A stretch of DNA of 64,000 bases from Chloranthus sessilifolius (GCA_021018995.1 CM037585.1:118380331-118444330), one strand, 5' to 3'; positions 1-11,077 are shown, counted from the stretch's first letter. Made by a program: numbers and translations. The notes: generated by a model from the sequence alone, not told the origin.

Positions 1-420
1 AGTAAGTAGTCCTACAAAAATGAATAACTAGAATTTTTTTTAAAAATCCTATAAGATATTTTCTAAAAGAGGAAGATAAGGAAAAAGAAACTCCTACAAA
101 ATCTAAAATAAGAAGTCCTAAAAATCTCTACTTCCTAAAAGAACTCCACAAAATCTTACCAAAGAGGAGAAAAATAAGGGAAAGAAGATTTTGCAAATAA
201 AAAATCCAAATATTAATTTTTTTTTTAAATTCAAAAATCAAAATTCACACAAGAAAATCAAAATTAAATTTCAAAAATTCTAATTGCAAAAATTTAAGTT
301 TGAAAATCAAAAATCAACCTTTGAGCACCAAATTTCAGATTTCATAATCTACAAACTTCAAAAATTTCAAAATTAAAGATTTTTTTTTTTTTTTCGATTT
401 TATTTTTTTTACTCACCACA

Positions 421-518
421 GTCGATCGATTGACTCTTTGGTGTCAATCGATTGACAAAGCAGTGCTTACAACCACAAAACACAGTCAATCGATTGAAGT
501 AGAATTCTCAATCGATTG
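421..518. repeat. Two palindrome pairs in Athila leader
   Basis: Cores CGATCGATTG (423-432), CAATCGATTG (445-454), CAATCGATTG (487-496) and CAATCGATTG (509-518) form two pairs. Within each pair the start-to-start distance is exactly 22 nt, and the 12-nt spacers are unrelated in sequence. The location matches the array in element A's leader (55270-55543). Confidence 0.9.
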
Positions 519-571
519 ACTGTTAAAAACACACAAATCCCTATCCGAATTAATCAAAATTTTGCCGATTT

Positions 572-588
572 TCTCGGCAACGGCGCAA
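572..588 (-). other. Primer-binding site, tRNA-Asp type (mutated)
   Basis: On the minus strand this reads TTGCGCCGTTGCCGAGA. The intact site in element A is TGGCGCCGTTGCCGGGGA, the complement of the 3' end of plant tRNA-Asp. Three or so changes suggest an old copy. It lies a few bases inside the LTR end, as expected. Confidence 0.8.
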
Positions 589-594
589 AAAACT

Positions 595-2094
595 TGATCG
601 ATTTTAAATGTAACCCTTGCAAGTGCATAAAATCTATTGTAGTATGGCAAGAACAAGGGTGTCGAACCCACAGGGAAACGTGAATTTTAATTAATTCTTT
701 CAGAGATTTAAAACGTCCCCAAAGAAGTACCAAGGGGCAGATTCAATATACCAAAAATTTATCACACTTTTCCTAAATACAAGAGAAATAAATTAATCTA
801 AACAACTAATTACTGATGAATCTAAGAACAATATTTAAAGATGATCAAGGAATATGCTGCCCCAGATTAGTACCCCTTTTCTATCATTAAAATCCACAGT
901 TTCATTAAAGCATCATTCGTCTAGAAAAATAATTCGTAATAAAATATGATCATCAATCCGGCATACCCTATCTAAAAACAATGACTCAACCTATCATTGC
1001 GGTATGACTCATAAAAGAAGCATAGCGTATCTCATGATGTTTAGATCACAACAATAAATATATAATCGCTCTGCAGCCTAGATCAGCCTGCAGGTCCAGA
1101 TCTAACGATTATAGCCGTTGATACGCGCAATCAAAGGTCATAACAAAGCATTCAATATATTTTCAATAACACAAACTTTTAGCAAAACGATTCCATGATG
1201 ACAATAATAGACTGCGGTATTAATCATAAAAAATTGCTACTTATCTGGGGATCGCATCTTCCCCGATCAACGGATTTAACCGCTCATCCTTGGTGTATGA
1301 TTTCCTTGTTCATTCAAAGTCATTCCACTTTTCATTTCTTCTAAAAGATCTTTGTTTACAATGCTTTCTCCTAAATACAATTTATGCTTAAAAGAAAATA
1401 ATATAAATCCTAAGTACAATCTACCCAAACCAAAACCCTAGAAGAAGGAGAAGAGAAAACCCTTGAAAAGATGAAAAGAATTCCCCCAAAAATTCCCAAA
1501 GTGTATCCTCCTAAAGATGCAAAAATTCCTTTATAAAAGAATCCCCCCAAGCAAACTCATAGCTTCCAATTTATAGGGTCGAACAAACCTAACCCTAATA
1601 ACCTCAATCGATTGAGAATTAAATCTCAATCGATTGACTTTTAAGTAGGGACAAAGTTGTCTTCATGTGTCAATCGATTGACACTTAGTCCTCAATCGAT
1701 TGACATCTAAAAGCAATTTCTGTGAACTCCTGCCCAACTTTGCATCAGACACTGCCTTGGTATTTTAGCTATAACTTTCTGTTTCGAACTAGGATTGAGG
1801 TGATTCATACGGTGTTGGAAAGAAGACGACAAGCTCTACAACTTTTGTGTTTTAGAAATGTCGTAAATCGGACGTCTTGAAGGTCCAAATTAAGCTATAA
1901 GTCACACTAAGTTCTCGGTGACTCAAAATTACAGTGTTTTGACATTATTTTCGGAATTCTTGGGCGGTTTTAGAAACTTGGATTGTATTTACCTGAAACA
2001 CTTTAAATCTAGTAAATCTCATCAGATAGCCTTCATTGGACAACTAAATATAGGTATTTAGGGGTAAAATATCATCATATTTTACTACTCATCA
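595..2094 (-). repeat. Athila 5' LTR (about 1.5 kb)
   Basis: Read on the minus strand it starts TGATGAGTAG at 2094 and ends in CA at 595, next to the PBS. It is homologous to the 1.6-kb LTR at 52833-54431. The neighbouring sequence beyond 2094 is unrelated, so this is an insertion edge. The internal palindromes differ from those of the homologous LTR (see 1605-1702). Confidence 0.85.
1605..1702. repeat. Two palindrome pairs inside Athila LTR
   Basis: CAATCGATTG occurs at 1605-1614, 1627-1636, 1671-1680 and 1693-1702. Both pairs have the exact 22-nt pitch. The homologous place in the LTR of element A (about 53219-53252) holds a pair with different palindromes but the same pitch. Confidence 0.9.
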
Positions 2095-3766
2095 GGGCCC
2101 TGTGACTCGCTCACACGAGGACTTAAGTGACTTGAGACTCGCTCACGCAAGTCCTCGCATGACCATCAGCAACCGACCATTCCAGTCGGTCGCGCGAGAA
2201 AAGCTGTGTTTTGGGCTCGCGCGAGAAACAGAGTCAGATTTATTTGGATTCTTGTGATGAGAATTCTTTGGAAATATATATCTTTAGGTTTTCTTATGCA
2301 TTCCTAAGGGATATTTTGGACACTTTGAATGTAGGATTAAAGTGTTGAGCTTGCGTGTGAGTTCTTAGGAGAGCGATGCATGGAATGTGATGAGCGTGAT
2401 TTGAGGTAGGGGATCTTCAATGAAAAATTACATGTTCGACTTTGGTTCATAGTTCCTTGATATAATTGAATATGATAAGTTTGATTGTGTTTGAACTTGT
2501 ATTTGAATTCTTTGAAATTAGAACTAGAATTTTATAAATTTAAATATGAACTCTGAAAATTTGTAGGAGAAATTCAATGCTTATTGAACTTAAATCGTGA
2601 TTTGTAAAGATGCATTTGATACTGTTTGATTTTAAACAGCCATTGATATTGTTTTGAGCTTGACTCGTACGATGAAAGTTAGATTGTGAAATGGTTTTTG
2701 AACTCGTTTGGATTGCTTTGACTGCCTTAGAAAGATGTGAATTATTGATGCTTGGAAATGTCGACTAACTCGACGCTTGGACTTTTGACATGAAACTTGC
2801 ATTATGAATCCTTTGAATTCTTTTAACTGCATCCCTTGGAGCTAGTATGGCGGCATAATCCGTACATGCATTCATACATACACTGCATATGCATCCCTTG
2901 GAGCATCATTCATCCCTTAGAAATATCATGCATCCCTTGGACAATCATTGAACCTTAGACACCCTTGAAAACATTGAAACACATTGGACACATTGGACAC
3001 ATTGGCAACATTGAGACACCCTTGAAGACATTGAGACACCCTTGGATACATTGTGATACCCTTGGACACCCTTGTATAGTTTTGGTTGCAAATTTGGCAT
3101 TGTTTGCAAGTGTGATTGAAACTTAGATACCCTTGGATAAGACGGACTGTTTTAAAACGATCTTTTTATCGATACGGTTTTGATGAAACTCCGTTTTGAA
3201 AAGTAAATGACACTTTGAAGTTATGTTTGAAATGAAAGAAAATGATAAATGCTTTGAAACTCAGTTTTGAAAGATGGTTTTAACTCATATCATTGAATCT
3301 ATGATTTACAATGATAAAAATATGAATTTATATTGGATGTCCTCTACTGAGCTTAATTGTTAGCTCACCTTGACTATACGTCACAGGTATAACACTTATC
3401 AGGACACCGGACTTGTGGATTGAGGACTTGAAGATTTGTAAGATTTCCAGGATCGTAGATTATGTACTTTATGGAGTTTGGTAAGTTCGGACTCGGTACT
3501 CCTTGTACTTGTATACCTATTGTATACCACTATTTGGTGATGGTTGGACATCACCGGTGATTTGTTTTAGTTTACTATTTTTGTTGCATGTTAGAACTTG
3601 AGTTTTTATTTTATGTCATATGTTTGTACCAAGAATTTCTATATCAGATTGTGATCTACGATCTGGCGGTCTGAATTTTTTCATTGATTTTGTATGTTGG
3701 AAAAATTCTTGTTGTCACACGGATCTCCAAGATAGTGTTTTCACATGATACGGGGTCCCCAAAACA
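2095..3766 (+). mobile_element. Probable degenerate LTR remnant (Del/Tekay-like)
   Basis: No gene is visible. A segment near 3350-3400 (an ACTGAGCT-type motif followed by GACTATACGTCACAGGT) closely resembles one in the LTR of element B near 43550-43595, which suggests a solo or truncated Tekay-type LTR in plus orientation. Its left part was lost or displaced by the Athila insertion at 2094. A possible end is the CA near 3766. No PBS was found after it, so a solo LTR is the best reading, but the boundaries are uncertain. Confidence 0.4.
2822..3075 (+). repeat. Degenerate minisatellite (catcccttgga / cattggacac)
   Basis: Repeated short units CATCCCTTGGA, then CATTGGACAC and GAGACACCCTTG, run for about 250 bp inside the probable LTR remnant. 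Units are 10-25 bp and imperfect. Small open frames crossing it are not meaningful. Confidence 0.7.
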
Positions 3767-4060
3767 CCAAGTCTTTCTTTTAAATTATGTGCAGGGGCAA
3801 ACTTTGATGCACATAATGTAAAATAAATTGTGGGGTAAATATTAAGGGTACCTATGTTCGCGCCTACGTTCGAAACCAACTGAAAATCGTTCACTATTTC
3901 GAATCAAATGATGGAGATTCTTTTTCGCCCCAATCTTCCACACGTTGGATCTTGAGACCATGAGCTTTAGTTTTAAAAAAAGGGTACGACTCTCATGACC
4001 ATCATGTAAGCAAAAAAAAAATGGTGCTTAAATGATCATTTGTTGTTCATGAGCTCAACG
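3767..4060. other. Unassigned non-coding sequence
   Basis: AT-rich sequence without a credible frame or recognisable repeat, ending at the first CACTA-type terminus. The segment ATGGTGCTTAAATGATCATT (near 4021-4040) is repeated inverted just beyond 4632, so the MITE may sit inside another small inverted-repeat element. Confidence 0.4.
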
Positions 4061-4632
4061 CACTACAAAAAATAAGATTAGTAGTGGCACCAAAAACTGT
4101 CGCTACTAGTCATGTCGCTATTGAAACAACTAGTTTTCTTATTAATAGCGGCAGTTTTTGGTGTCACTAATAGTCTTCGTGCGGGTAATCCACGCCGTCA
4201 AAGTGATAGATCATAAGTTGAAAGGCAGTGGGGCGTAAAATCAAATTTTTTGATAAGTTTTAACCATCTAATTTGTGCACACTAATGCCAACCGTTATGT
4301 GTAGTTGTAATGGTTGAGTTATGGACTTGATTCTTTGGCTAAAACATTTTCCAATGATGGATTACCAACTAAACCATTTAAATGGATCATAAATCGGTGG
4401 CACATGACATAAATCAGTGTCACACCACACTTCAATGGTGTGACATATTAGGAAATCACACTTTAGTTGCACTATAAAATGTTGACCATTAGTGGCAGCC
4501 AAAAATTGCTGCTATTAATAAAAATTGTTGCTATTAGTTTTATCGCTACCAAAAATGGCCGCTATTAGTCTTGTCACAATAAAAAAATTGCCTTAATAGC
4601 ATGTGCCGCTGAAACACCTTCTTTTTATAGTG
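4061..4632. mobile_element. CACTA-type non-autonomous element (or composite)
   Basis: Starts CACTACAAAAAATAAG and ends CTTTTTATAGTG, the inverted form with mutations. Subterminal regions contain several inverted copies of GTGGCACCAAAAACTG / CCGCTATTAGT motifs, as in the two short MITEs at 6323 and 6465. The flanking 3-bp sequences do not match, so this may be two MITEs with a spacer rather than one element. Confidence 0.5.
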
Positions 4633-5480
4633 TTATAATAGATCATTTAAACACCATTTGATATTTAAATGGCAATCAACAGCCATTATACTTTTAAAAA
4701 AAATATCGTTTTTTTACATTCGAATTATTAAACATAGTAGCATAAAAGCAATTGAATTAGATAATAACAATAAAACTAAAATATATTAAAAATAATTGCA
4801 TAATTATGGAATCGACCTTAATAATAACAATATCAGTAATGTGGATTATCATCATGTACAGACCCAAATAATAGTTACTCGTATTGTTTATGAGGTTTAA
4901 TGAAAAATATTAGACACATTTAAGACCATGGCTGAAACCAATAGATGAGCAACAACTAATAAAATAGCCCAATTTTCATCCATTGAAACTTTAAGAGCAC
5001 CCATCTTGCACTAGTACTATCATTTGCACCTAAAAAGTGGAAGGTGGGTGTTCTTAGAGTTAAGGCAGTGAAATAGAGCCACCATAACTAATATTGCAAT
5101 CTGGATCTATATTAGATACCTGATTAGAGTATTGACGCCCGTAGAGGACTAAGTAATGCACTTGTGCTTCATGTGACATTAAAATAATGTTTTGAGTGCC
5201 ACATAAAGCTTCATGTAGGATCTTAGAGGACGCTCACCGTCCTCTTTTGAAGGATGAAACCCTTTTCCATATATATATATATGGACACTGTTAAGTGAAG
5301 GATAGATTTTATACAGATTATACAGATAAAGTGCAAGTAGTGATGTGGCATGATGCATGGGCGTTGAGGCTCAGTTAATACGTAGCGCCACATCAGCTGC
5401 CTGTACTTTGTCTATATCAAACTTGGTCTCACGTTTATAATTTATATATATATATATACACACGATACATTTGTGTCGAC
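4633..5480. other. Non-coding stretch
   Basis: No gene is seen. It contains AT-rich sequence and a short TA microsatellite near 5270-5280 and 5440-5458. Nothing here has the look of an exon. Confidence 0.5.
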
Positions 5481-5632
5481 TTGGAACCGGATATGTATTA
5501 GTTATGAATCATTGGGAACGTGCAAAACAAAATTTACTACCTCAGATCTCGAGTGTGAATCTTTAAACAATGTCTGCCATTGACTTTGGCTTTGTGTAAA
5601 ATGAGCAAGCCACTTGCTGTCAACAATGAGTA
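5481..5632 (+). repeat. Left arm of a long inverted repeat
   Basis: This arm matches the reverse complement of 7834-7956: shared blocks include GATATGTATTAGTTATGAATC, GCCATTGACTTTG, and TTTGTGTAAAATGAGCA. The left arm holds about 50 bp (near 5520-5570) absent from the right arm. The arms enclose about 2.2 kb with two CACTA MITEs. It could be a terminal inverted repeat of a MULE or foldback element, or an old inverted duplication. Confidence 0.75.
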
Positions 5633-6319
5633 GTAGGGTAGCAAAGTCGACGCTAGCGCAGCTCACAGGCATGTGCCTTCATTTCGCAACCCGAAGCTCA
5701 TTAATTGAGATCTGTGTCGGTGGTAGCAGTCCAACACATAGATGGGACTTCCTTGGGCTCACAATTTATTGTTTCTAAACATCTCAAAAAATTACAATTT
5801 CTACTTGTGTGCTAATACTTGCACCCTAGATATAATTCGTTGCACCAATATTTAAATAGAAAAATAAAATTTTCAAAAGGGTGCAATCCCCTCATCTACC
5901 TTATCTACCCCTATTTCTCTACCGATATGCCCATGGTACCCTTATCTTTTCCCTCTTCCAAACTTTGCCCACTCTCTTTAGCCGACACCTTTCTCACTCA
6001 TAGATTACTCTTAATCGAATGCCTCTCCAGCTCTTTTCCATTAACATCTTTATTTTCCCTATCGATATCAAACTAATATTCCATAATTATTAGCTAATTA
6101 AAATCAAATACTCAAAACTCTTATAAATCCCCCTTTCCGTTCTCATGTTGGTACCATTACGGGTAGCATTAAAAGCACCCACCAAACCTTGCTGAACACC
6201 TACTTTAAAAATTATTGATTGTTTTAAATCACACAATTGAGATCATTTTTCTCTCTAATCTTTTGAACAATAGATCTTCAGATCACGACATACTTATTAG
6301 AGGATAAGTTTTCAACTCC
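5633..6319. other. Non-coding interior of inverted repeat
   Basis: No coding potential. The open frame at 5819-6076 has no similarity I recognise and an AT/TC-biased composition. Confidence 0.5.
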
Positions 6320-6322
6320 ACA

Positions 6323-6457
6323 CACTACAAGACATAAGACTATTAGCGGCAGAAACTATCACTATTAATAAAAACACTTGTTGTTTCAATAGCGATGTTA
6401 GTTTTTTTGTTAATAGTGGCAATTTTTGGTGCCACTATAGTCATATTTATTGTAGTG
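6323..6457. mobile_element. CACTA-type MITE with 3-bp TSD
   Basis: 135 bp, starting CACTACAAGACATAAG and ending ATTTATTGTAGTG. It is flanked by ACA at 6320-6322 and ACA at 6458-6460, the 3-bp target duplication typical of CACTA transposons. The interior is an imperfect hairpin with GGCAGAAACTATC-type arms. Confidence 0.8.
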
Positions 6458-6464
6458 ACATGGC

Positions 6465-6585
6465 CACTACAAAAAATAAGACTACTAGCGACAATAAAAA
6501 ATTGCCACTATTAATAAAAACACTGCACTAATAGTCTTAATAGTTTTTTTGTTAATAACTGTTAATAGTCTTATTTTTTGTTGTG
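6465..6585. mobile_element. CACTA-type MITE with 3-bp TSD
   Basis: 121 bp, starting CACTACAAAAAATAAGAC and ending CTTATTTTTTGTTGTG. It is flanked by GGC at 6462-6464 and GGC at 6586-6588. It is a near relative of the MITE eight bases upstream and of the termini at 4061. Confidence 0.8.
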
Positions 6586-6590
6586 GGCAT

Positions 6591-6670
6591 AGATCCCAAA
6601 AAGTAGCCCTAAAGTTAAGTTTGGGCATGATATGTGTCATGCAACTTTAGGGTCACTTTTTTTAGATCTG
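6591..6670. repeat. Small hairpin MITE-like repeat
   Basis: The arm CCCAAAAAGTAGCCCTAAAG is followed by an inverted counterpart near 6641-6670 (CTTTAGGGTCACTTTTTTT). It is a foldback of about 80 bp. A related, more degenerate hairpin lies near 7005-7095 (TGTGGCACATATC paired with TATGTGCCACATG). Confidence 0.55.
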
Positions 6671-7004
6671 TCCCATATGGAATCTAAAATTGACCGTCTG
6701 ATAGGTGCACCATGTTCTAAAGATCCTTTATGGGGAAGATTGGAGCAAAAAATGATCTTCATCGTCTACTTTAAAGCAAATAATGATTTTTAGTGTAGGT
6801 GCCCAACAAGATTCAGTGGGTGCTTTTAAAGCTACTTGTACCATTATTCGCACACAATAAAATTAGAACCTGCTCGAGCCATTCTGCATGGAACACATCG
6901 AATAAGATGACTTATAATGTTTTTAGTTTCAATCTTCTACAAGATGGATCTTGGGACAGTGGTCGTTTAGCGTACCATTAAGCGATTAATTTTTATTTCA
7001 TGTG

Positions 7005-7095
7005 GCACATATCTTAAAAAGTAATTCTTAAATCATGTTTAAATATAATATGTGCCACATGATTTTAGGATCAATTTTTTCTGGGATATGTAGAT
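7005..7095. repeat. Second hairpin of the same type
   Basis: An inverted motif TGTGGCACATAT / ATATGTGCCACA flanks a TTAAATCATG core. Arms are imperfect and no target duplication was assigned. Confidence 0.4.
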
Positions 7096-7391
7096 CATGG
7101 AATAAAAAAATTGACCATTACCCGTATCTTTTGTGATTGGCCTTAATTAGTATTCTTTAATGAATTATTTACTACTTTTTGTTTTTTTTAGATGAATTAT
7201 TATTTACTACTCAGCCGATCATAATATGGTAGACAAGAGATTGAATGGATCCGATTGATTGTTGTTGTTTGTGTCAATTTAATGTTGATAATTAGGGCTG
7301 TCAATAGGTTGGGTTGACCCAATACCCAATTGACCCAACTCGAGTCCACTGGGAAGTCTGGCTGGGTTTATATATAAAAAATATAAAAAAT

Positions 7392-7394
<3 letters not shown>

Positions 7395-7446
<52 letters not shown>
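7395..7446. repeat. (TA)n microsatellite
   Basis: About 26 uninterrupted TA units. Open frames on both strands across it are artefacts of the repeat. Confidence 0.95.
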
Positions 7447-7449
<3 letters not shown>

Positions 7450-7833
7450 ACCGCATGATAGGGCAGTCACAGCTCTTAAGCAAAAGAAAAAAGAGCTGTT
7501 GACCGCTTTGAATCAGACAACAAGAGATTTTTTTTGTCCCAAATTATATCATAGATCTAAAAGATCGTAGCTTAGAAGAAGACAATAAGATGTTTATTTC
7601 ATGCGTGGGACACATCTTAAAAATAAAATTTACCCTAGTAAGCCGGGATCACATCCACATTCCCTAAACGTGTCTTTCTGATCTTTTGTGATCACATCTG
7701 CTTTCGCTAAAACCCTCCCTCCAATCTTTTATACCATAAATCACAAGATCATGGATGTCAAATCATAAAATAAATACGCGGGTTTTCAGCAAGGCACAAG
7801 TCCCAAACATGACCCGAATTCTACGGGCATCAA

Positions 7834-7956
7834 TACTCATTGTTTACAGCAAATGGCCTGCTCATCGTGCTCATTTTACACAAACTCAAAGTCAATGGCA
7901 GCCATGGTCCCAATGATTCATAACTAATACATATCCGCAAATCGGCCCGGTTCCAA
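7834..7956 (-). repeat. Right arm of a long inverted repeat
   Basis: Reverse complement of most of 5481-5632; see that entry. Beyond it a duplicated TATATAAGTGCATTTT phrase occurs twice near 7964-8015. Confidence 0.75.
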
Positions 7957-8301
7957 TATTTTATATATAAGTGCATTTTCATTAGAGGTTCATTGTATAT
8001 ATAAGTGCATTTTTATACGAGGGACGAGGCTATGGGTCAGCACGCAAAGATATTTTTGTGCCTATTCTTAGGGGTTCGACACTTAGCATATTTTTTTACT
8101 GATTTTGGTTAATCCGACATTCCAACCTTTTTCTCATTTAAACCCCCTTAAATTATAATTACCACTGACAGAATCAGAAAGGCAGAGTGATGCGAAGCGC
8201 CTGGGCAAACGTTTCTGACATTGGGGGTTGAAATGGGCATTATCACCCTTTAAAAAGACTATTATTGCCCCATTTTTAATCATTTTATCTGTTTCATTTA
8301 T

Positions 8302-8390
8302 GAAGCGTTTACGCTTCTCTGTAGAAGCATCATCGTTCCATTACGGAGCGTTAGCGCCTCTATCTTGAAGCGTCAAAGCTCCTACAGGGA
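8302..8390. repeat. GAAGCG palindrome array, 22-nt pitch
   Basis: Four units of the type GAAGCG-T-TTACGCTTC, each a degenerate palindrome, start at about 8305, 8327, 8348 and 8370 (core G positions), that is 22, 21 and 22 nt apart. Non-coding. Confidence 0.8.
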
Positions 8391-8652
8391 ATAAAAGGTG
8401 CCTACAATATGACACGTAGTAACTTTTTGTTGACACGAAATTTTTTTTTGTATGAAGCGATATTTGACCTTTTATCATTTATTACTGTTGTCAGAATCAT
8501 AAATGAGAAGTGGGGCGAAGCGAAGAAGAATATTGTTTCTAACATCGTGGTTTACAATGACCATCATTATCATTTGAAATGACTATTTGAGGCGGCCCTT
8601 CAAAAATACCATTTTTGCCCCAATTTTTATTATTTTTTGGCTCTTCTATTAC

Positions 8653-8735
8653 GAAGCGCTAGCTCTTCTGACAAGAATCGTCATCACTTCTTTAACGGTG
8701 TGCTAGCGTTCTATCATGAGGTGTTAACGCTCCGT
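8653..8735. repeat. GAAGCG palindrome array, 22-nt pitch
   Basis: Units with cores at about 8656, 8678, 8700 and 8721; the first contains the palindrome AGCGCT next to GCTAGC. Same family and pitch as 8302-8390, in the second ~300-bp repeat. Confidence 0.8.
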
Positions 8736-8813
8736 TAATGAATGGAAACCACCGTCAATATGACACGAAGTACCTTTTAGTTGACATGTAGCACCTCTTT
8801 GTGAGAAGAAACG

Positions 8814-9487
8814 TGTCACGGGGTCACTCGTCCAGCAGTGTCAGCCCAAGCGGTACCTAACGCCCCATGCACTAAGTCAGCCTAATTCAACTCACAACCC
8901 TGCGAAGCAATGCAGCAAGTTAGAAAAGTCTTGTGCGAATTTTCAAAGGCAACTAAGAATGCGATAGGCAGTGACGATTAGAGAGGCTGCCCCGCTTTGG
9001 GGGTAGACCTGCACCGCGGGGGAAGCTGGAAACCACCTCAAACACGATGACCCTAGTACACGACATAACTAGAGCGACCAAGCACCAAGCAAGGCTCGGA
9101 TGCACGCACTCAAGCCCACAAGGCTAGTGCACATGTTGGATCGGGGGACTCCAGCTCATGCCCCTTATATAAGGGTAAAATAGCAGTTATGAAAAAATAA
9201 CGGAAGAACCTCAAGCGTATTGGTTTGACATACTGCCCACATGGTACAAGTCCTCAGCACTAATACGCCCGCAACGCCTCGCATCGACCCCCACAGGATC
9301 ATATCGTGACCGTGTCGCGCCGATATATGAACCCTTCATGTTATTGTGTTGCGACGCCCTCGTGGCCCACGACCAACACACTCAGTGCAGCTCTCATGGC
9401 TTGTGAGACACCTAAGATGCACTGATACGGAAAAGAAAAATGGCCCTACGACTGACCTGAATGGCCGCGCCGCATGCTCCCATCACA
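8814..9487 (-). repeat. Element F 3' LTR
   Basis: Plus-strand reading starts TGTCACGGGG and ends CCATCACA. It is homologous to 11078-11748 over its whole length with many transitions, so the insertion is old. It is adjacent to a polypurine tract on the inner side. Confidence 0.85.
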
Positions 9488-9500
9488 TCCTCCCCCACTC
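9488..9500 (-). other. Element F polypurine tract
   Basis: On the minus strand this reads GAGTGGGGGAGGA immediately before the 3' LTR, which fixes the element's direction. Confidence 0.75.
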
Positions 9501-9989
9501 AAAATCGTCAACGTCCTCGTTGACGTGAAGATACTTCTATATCTAGAATCTGCCCTCCCCCGCATGTTATAGTCTCTGAACTCAGTCTTCACTACACGCA
9601 CTTCGCATAAGCGACTGACCCTTCTCTGGTTCGACGTAGTTCGCAATTTCTGCCCACTGCCATGGTCCCTCGACAACTCCCCTACCTTCACCCCTATAGC
9701 TCAAAATAAGCAACGCTGCTCTCTAGTCTCTCGGCCCCTAAATCTTGCACTCTGAGTTGCATTTGCAAAACACTCCCACTACTGCTGTCTCTCGACACCC
9801 ATACCTTCTCTTGGGTAGCAAAACTATACACAAGGAAAATAACGCTGCTCTCGTCCCTTAGCAACTTCTACCTTTACCATGAGTAGCAAAGCTATTCACA
9901 AAGCAGTACACTTCAAACTCTGTACACGATTGGTGTCTAAGTCTTCCCATAGCCCACACCAACATGACCAAGTGCCCCACTCCTCAATA

Positions 9990-10895
9990 GTTGATTAGCC
10001 AGATCGTCCCTACCCTAGGAACGACTTCCTCATCATCAACTTCCTTCTCGTTACTCTTCGTCTTCTCTGTGATCATCGCGTTCAGGGCGGCCTTCTGTTG
10101 GCACTCCCACACTAGATGCAGCCCACCACACAAGAAGCAGCTCTTTATCTTCGACCTGTCCTCTCTCTTCTTTTCATATCTACTCCTCTTCTAACCAAAC
10201 CGCTCCTGTTCATACTCATTCTGCTTTCTCACCTATTTATCAACATCGTCTATGGGCGTTTGGTCCACCTTCTCGCGCTCTTGGCAATGCTCGGTTAGCT
10301 GTTCGGCAGCAGCGAACGTCTCATCCAGGTGAGTCAGTCCTCTACGAGTCAACTCATGTTGTGCCCATGGCGCCAAGAAGTCCCGGTCTTTCTCGCTCAT
10401 ATGGTCAATGTCTAGCATCAGGCTAGTTAAGGTCTTAATATACTCATGCAACAGTCTTGTGTGTTTCAACATCAATAATACCTTTCATGTTGTCCATCCG
10501 ACATTGGTAAGTAGAAATTTAACCCGCAACTCCTTCAAATTAGCCCAAGAAGCAACTGCCCCATTCTCCAGACGTGCCTCTAACACACGATGCCTCCACC
10601 ACAACTTGGCATCTCCAATCAAGTATCTCGATGTAATCCTCAGCTTGACTTTCCCATCGAGGCCCCCCAAAGATTCAAGGTATTCCTCTACGTCTCAAAT
10701 AAAGTTCTCGAGGTCTTTTGCCTCTCGAGAGCCCTTAAATGTTTCTGGCTCGAGGAACATGAACCGAGGTGTTGGCGTCCCTGCTGGCATTGTAAGGATA
10801 AGCTTCTTCAGCACGCTCATGTCATCACACATCTCCTCCAACGTGACTTTTATCTCCCGCACTTCTACGGATAGCTGCTCTACGGTCTCAATCAA
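9990..10895 (-). pseudogene. Element F gag
   Basis: Gag polyprotein, the capsid/nucleocapsid protein of the retrotransposon particle. One minus-strand frame runs 10895-10233 with in-frame stops near 10695 and 10482, both explained by single transitions. It shows a retrotransposon gag core: LWWRHR, then WANLKELRVKFL, then LKHTRLLHEYIKTLTSLMLDI and LAPWAQHELTRRG. After a frameshift, a CCHC zinc knuckle with C-x2-C-x3-H-x4-C spacing (CFLCGGLH) lies at about 10101-10138. No pol follows, so mobility would depend on another element's enzymes. The plus-strand frames here (for example 10408-10905) are shadows. Confidence 0.8.
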
Positions 10896-11063
10896 GGCGG
10901 CATAGCTTCTCTCATCCCTATTCAGTCAATCCCCTTGGGATGTTACAACTACCATCACCGAATCCAAATATTCCGTCTGAGCTTCTAGATCCTCTATCCG
11001 TTCCCTTGTCGAATGCCGTCTGGTATCTTCACTTGTTCCATCCACCTCAGCCATCTTAACTTA

Positions 11064-11075
11064 GCTCTAATACCA
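11064..11075 (-). other. Element F primer-binding site
   Basis: Minus-strand TGGTATTAGAGC, one mismatch from the common initiator tRNA-Met site TGGTATCAGAGC, two bases from the LTR end. Confidence 0.8.
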
Positions 11076-11077
11076 AT

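Larger units (their letters stand above)
1..2094 (-). mobile_element. Athila-type Ty3/gypsy element, 5' end only
   Basis: This is the leader, primer-binding site and 5' LTR of an LTR retrotransposon on the minus strand; its coding region lies left of the window. It aligns along its length, in reverse complement, with element A at 52833-55550: same LTR start TGATGAGTAG, same LTR end, same tRNA-Asp-type PBS and the same T-rich leader with repeated pyrimidine tracts. It is more diverged than A's two LTRs are from each other, so it is a separate, older copy or a sister subfamily. Confidence 0.85.
8137..8813 (+). repeat. Two ~300-bp direct repeats (MULE terminal region?)
   Basis: Two imperfect tandem units (about 8137-8445 and 8446-8813) share a CAGAATCA / GAAGTGGGGCGAAGCG-like start, a TTTGCCCCAATTTTTA-like middle, a GAAGCG array, and the phrase CAATATGACACG near the end. 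A third partial unit starts at 11749, on the far side of the element F insertion. They resemble the sub-terminal repeats often present at MULE ends and may mark the left end of the relic that carries the genes at 12242-20618. Confidence 0.55.

Noticed and set aside
5819..6076. 85-codon plus-strand frame
   Set aside because: Low-complexity TC/AT composition, no recognisable motif, no conserved partner in the window.
7301..7502. Overlapping frames on both strands with Tyr-Ile runs
   Set aside because: Produced by the TA microsatellite.
10408..10905. 165-codon plus-strand frame
   Set aside because: Antisense to the gag of element F, whose minus-strand frame carries clear gag motifs.
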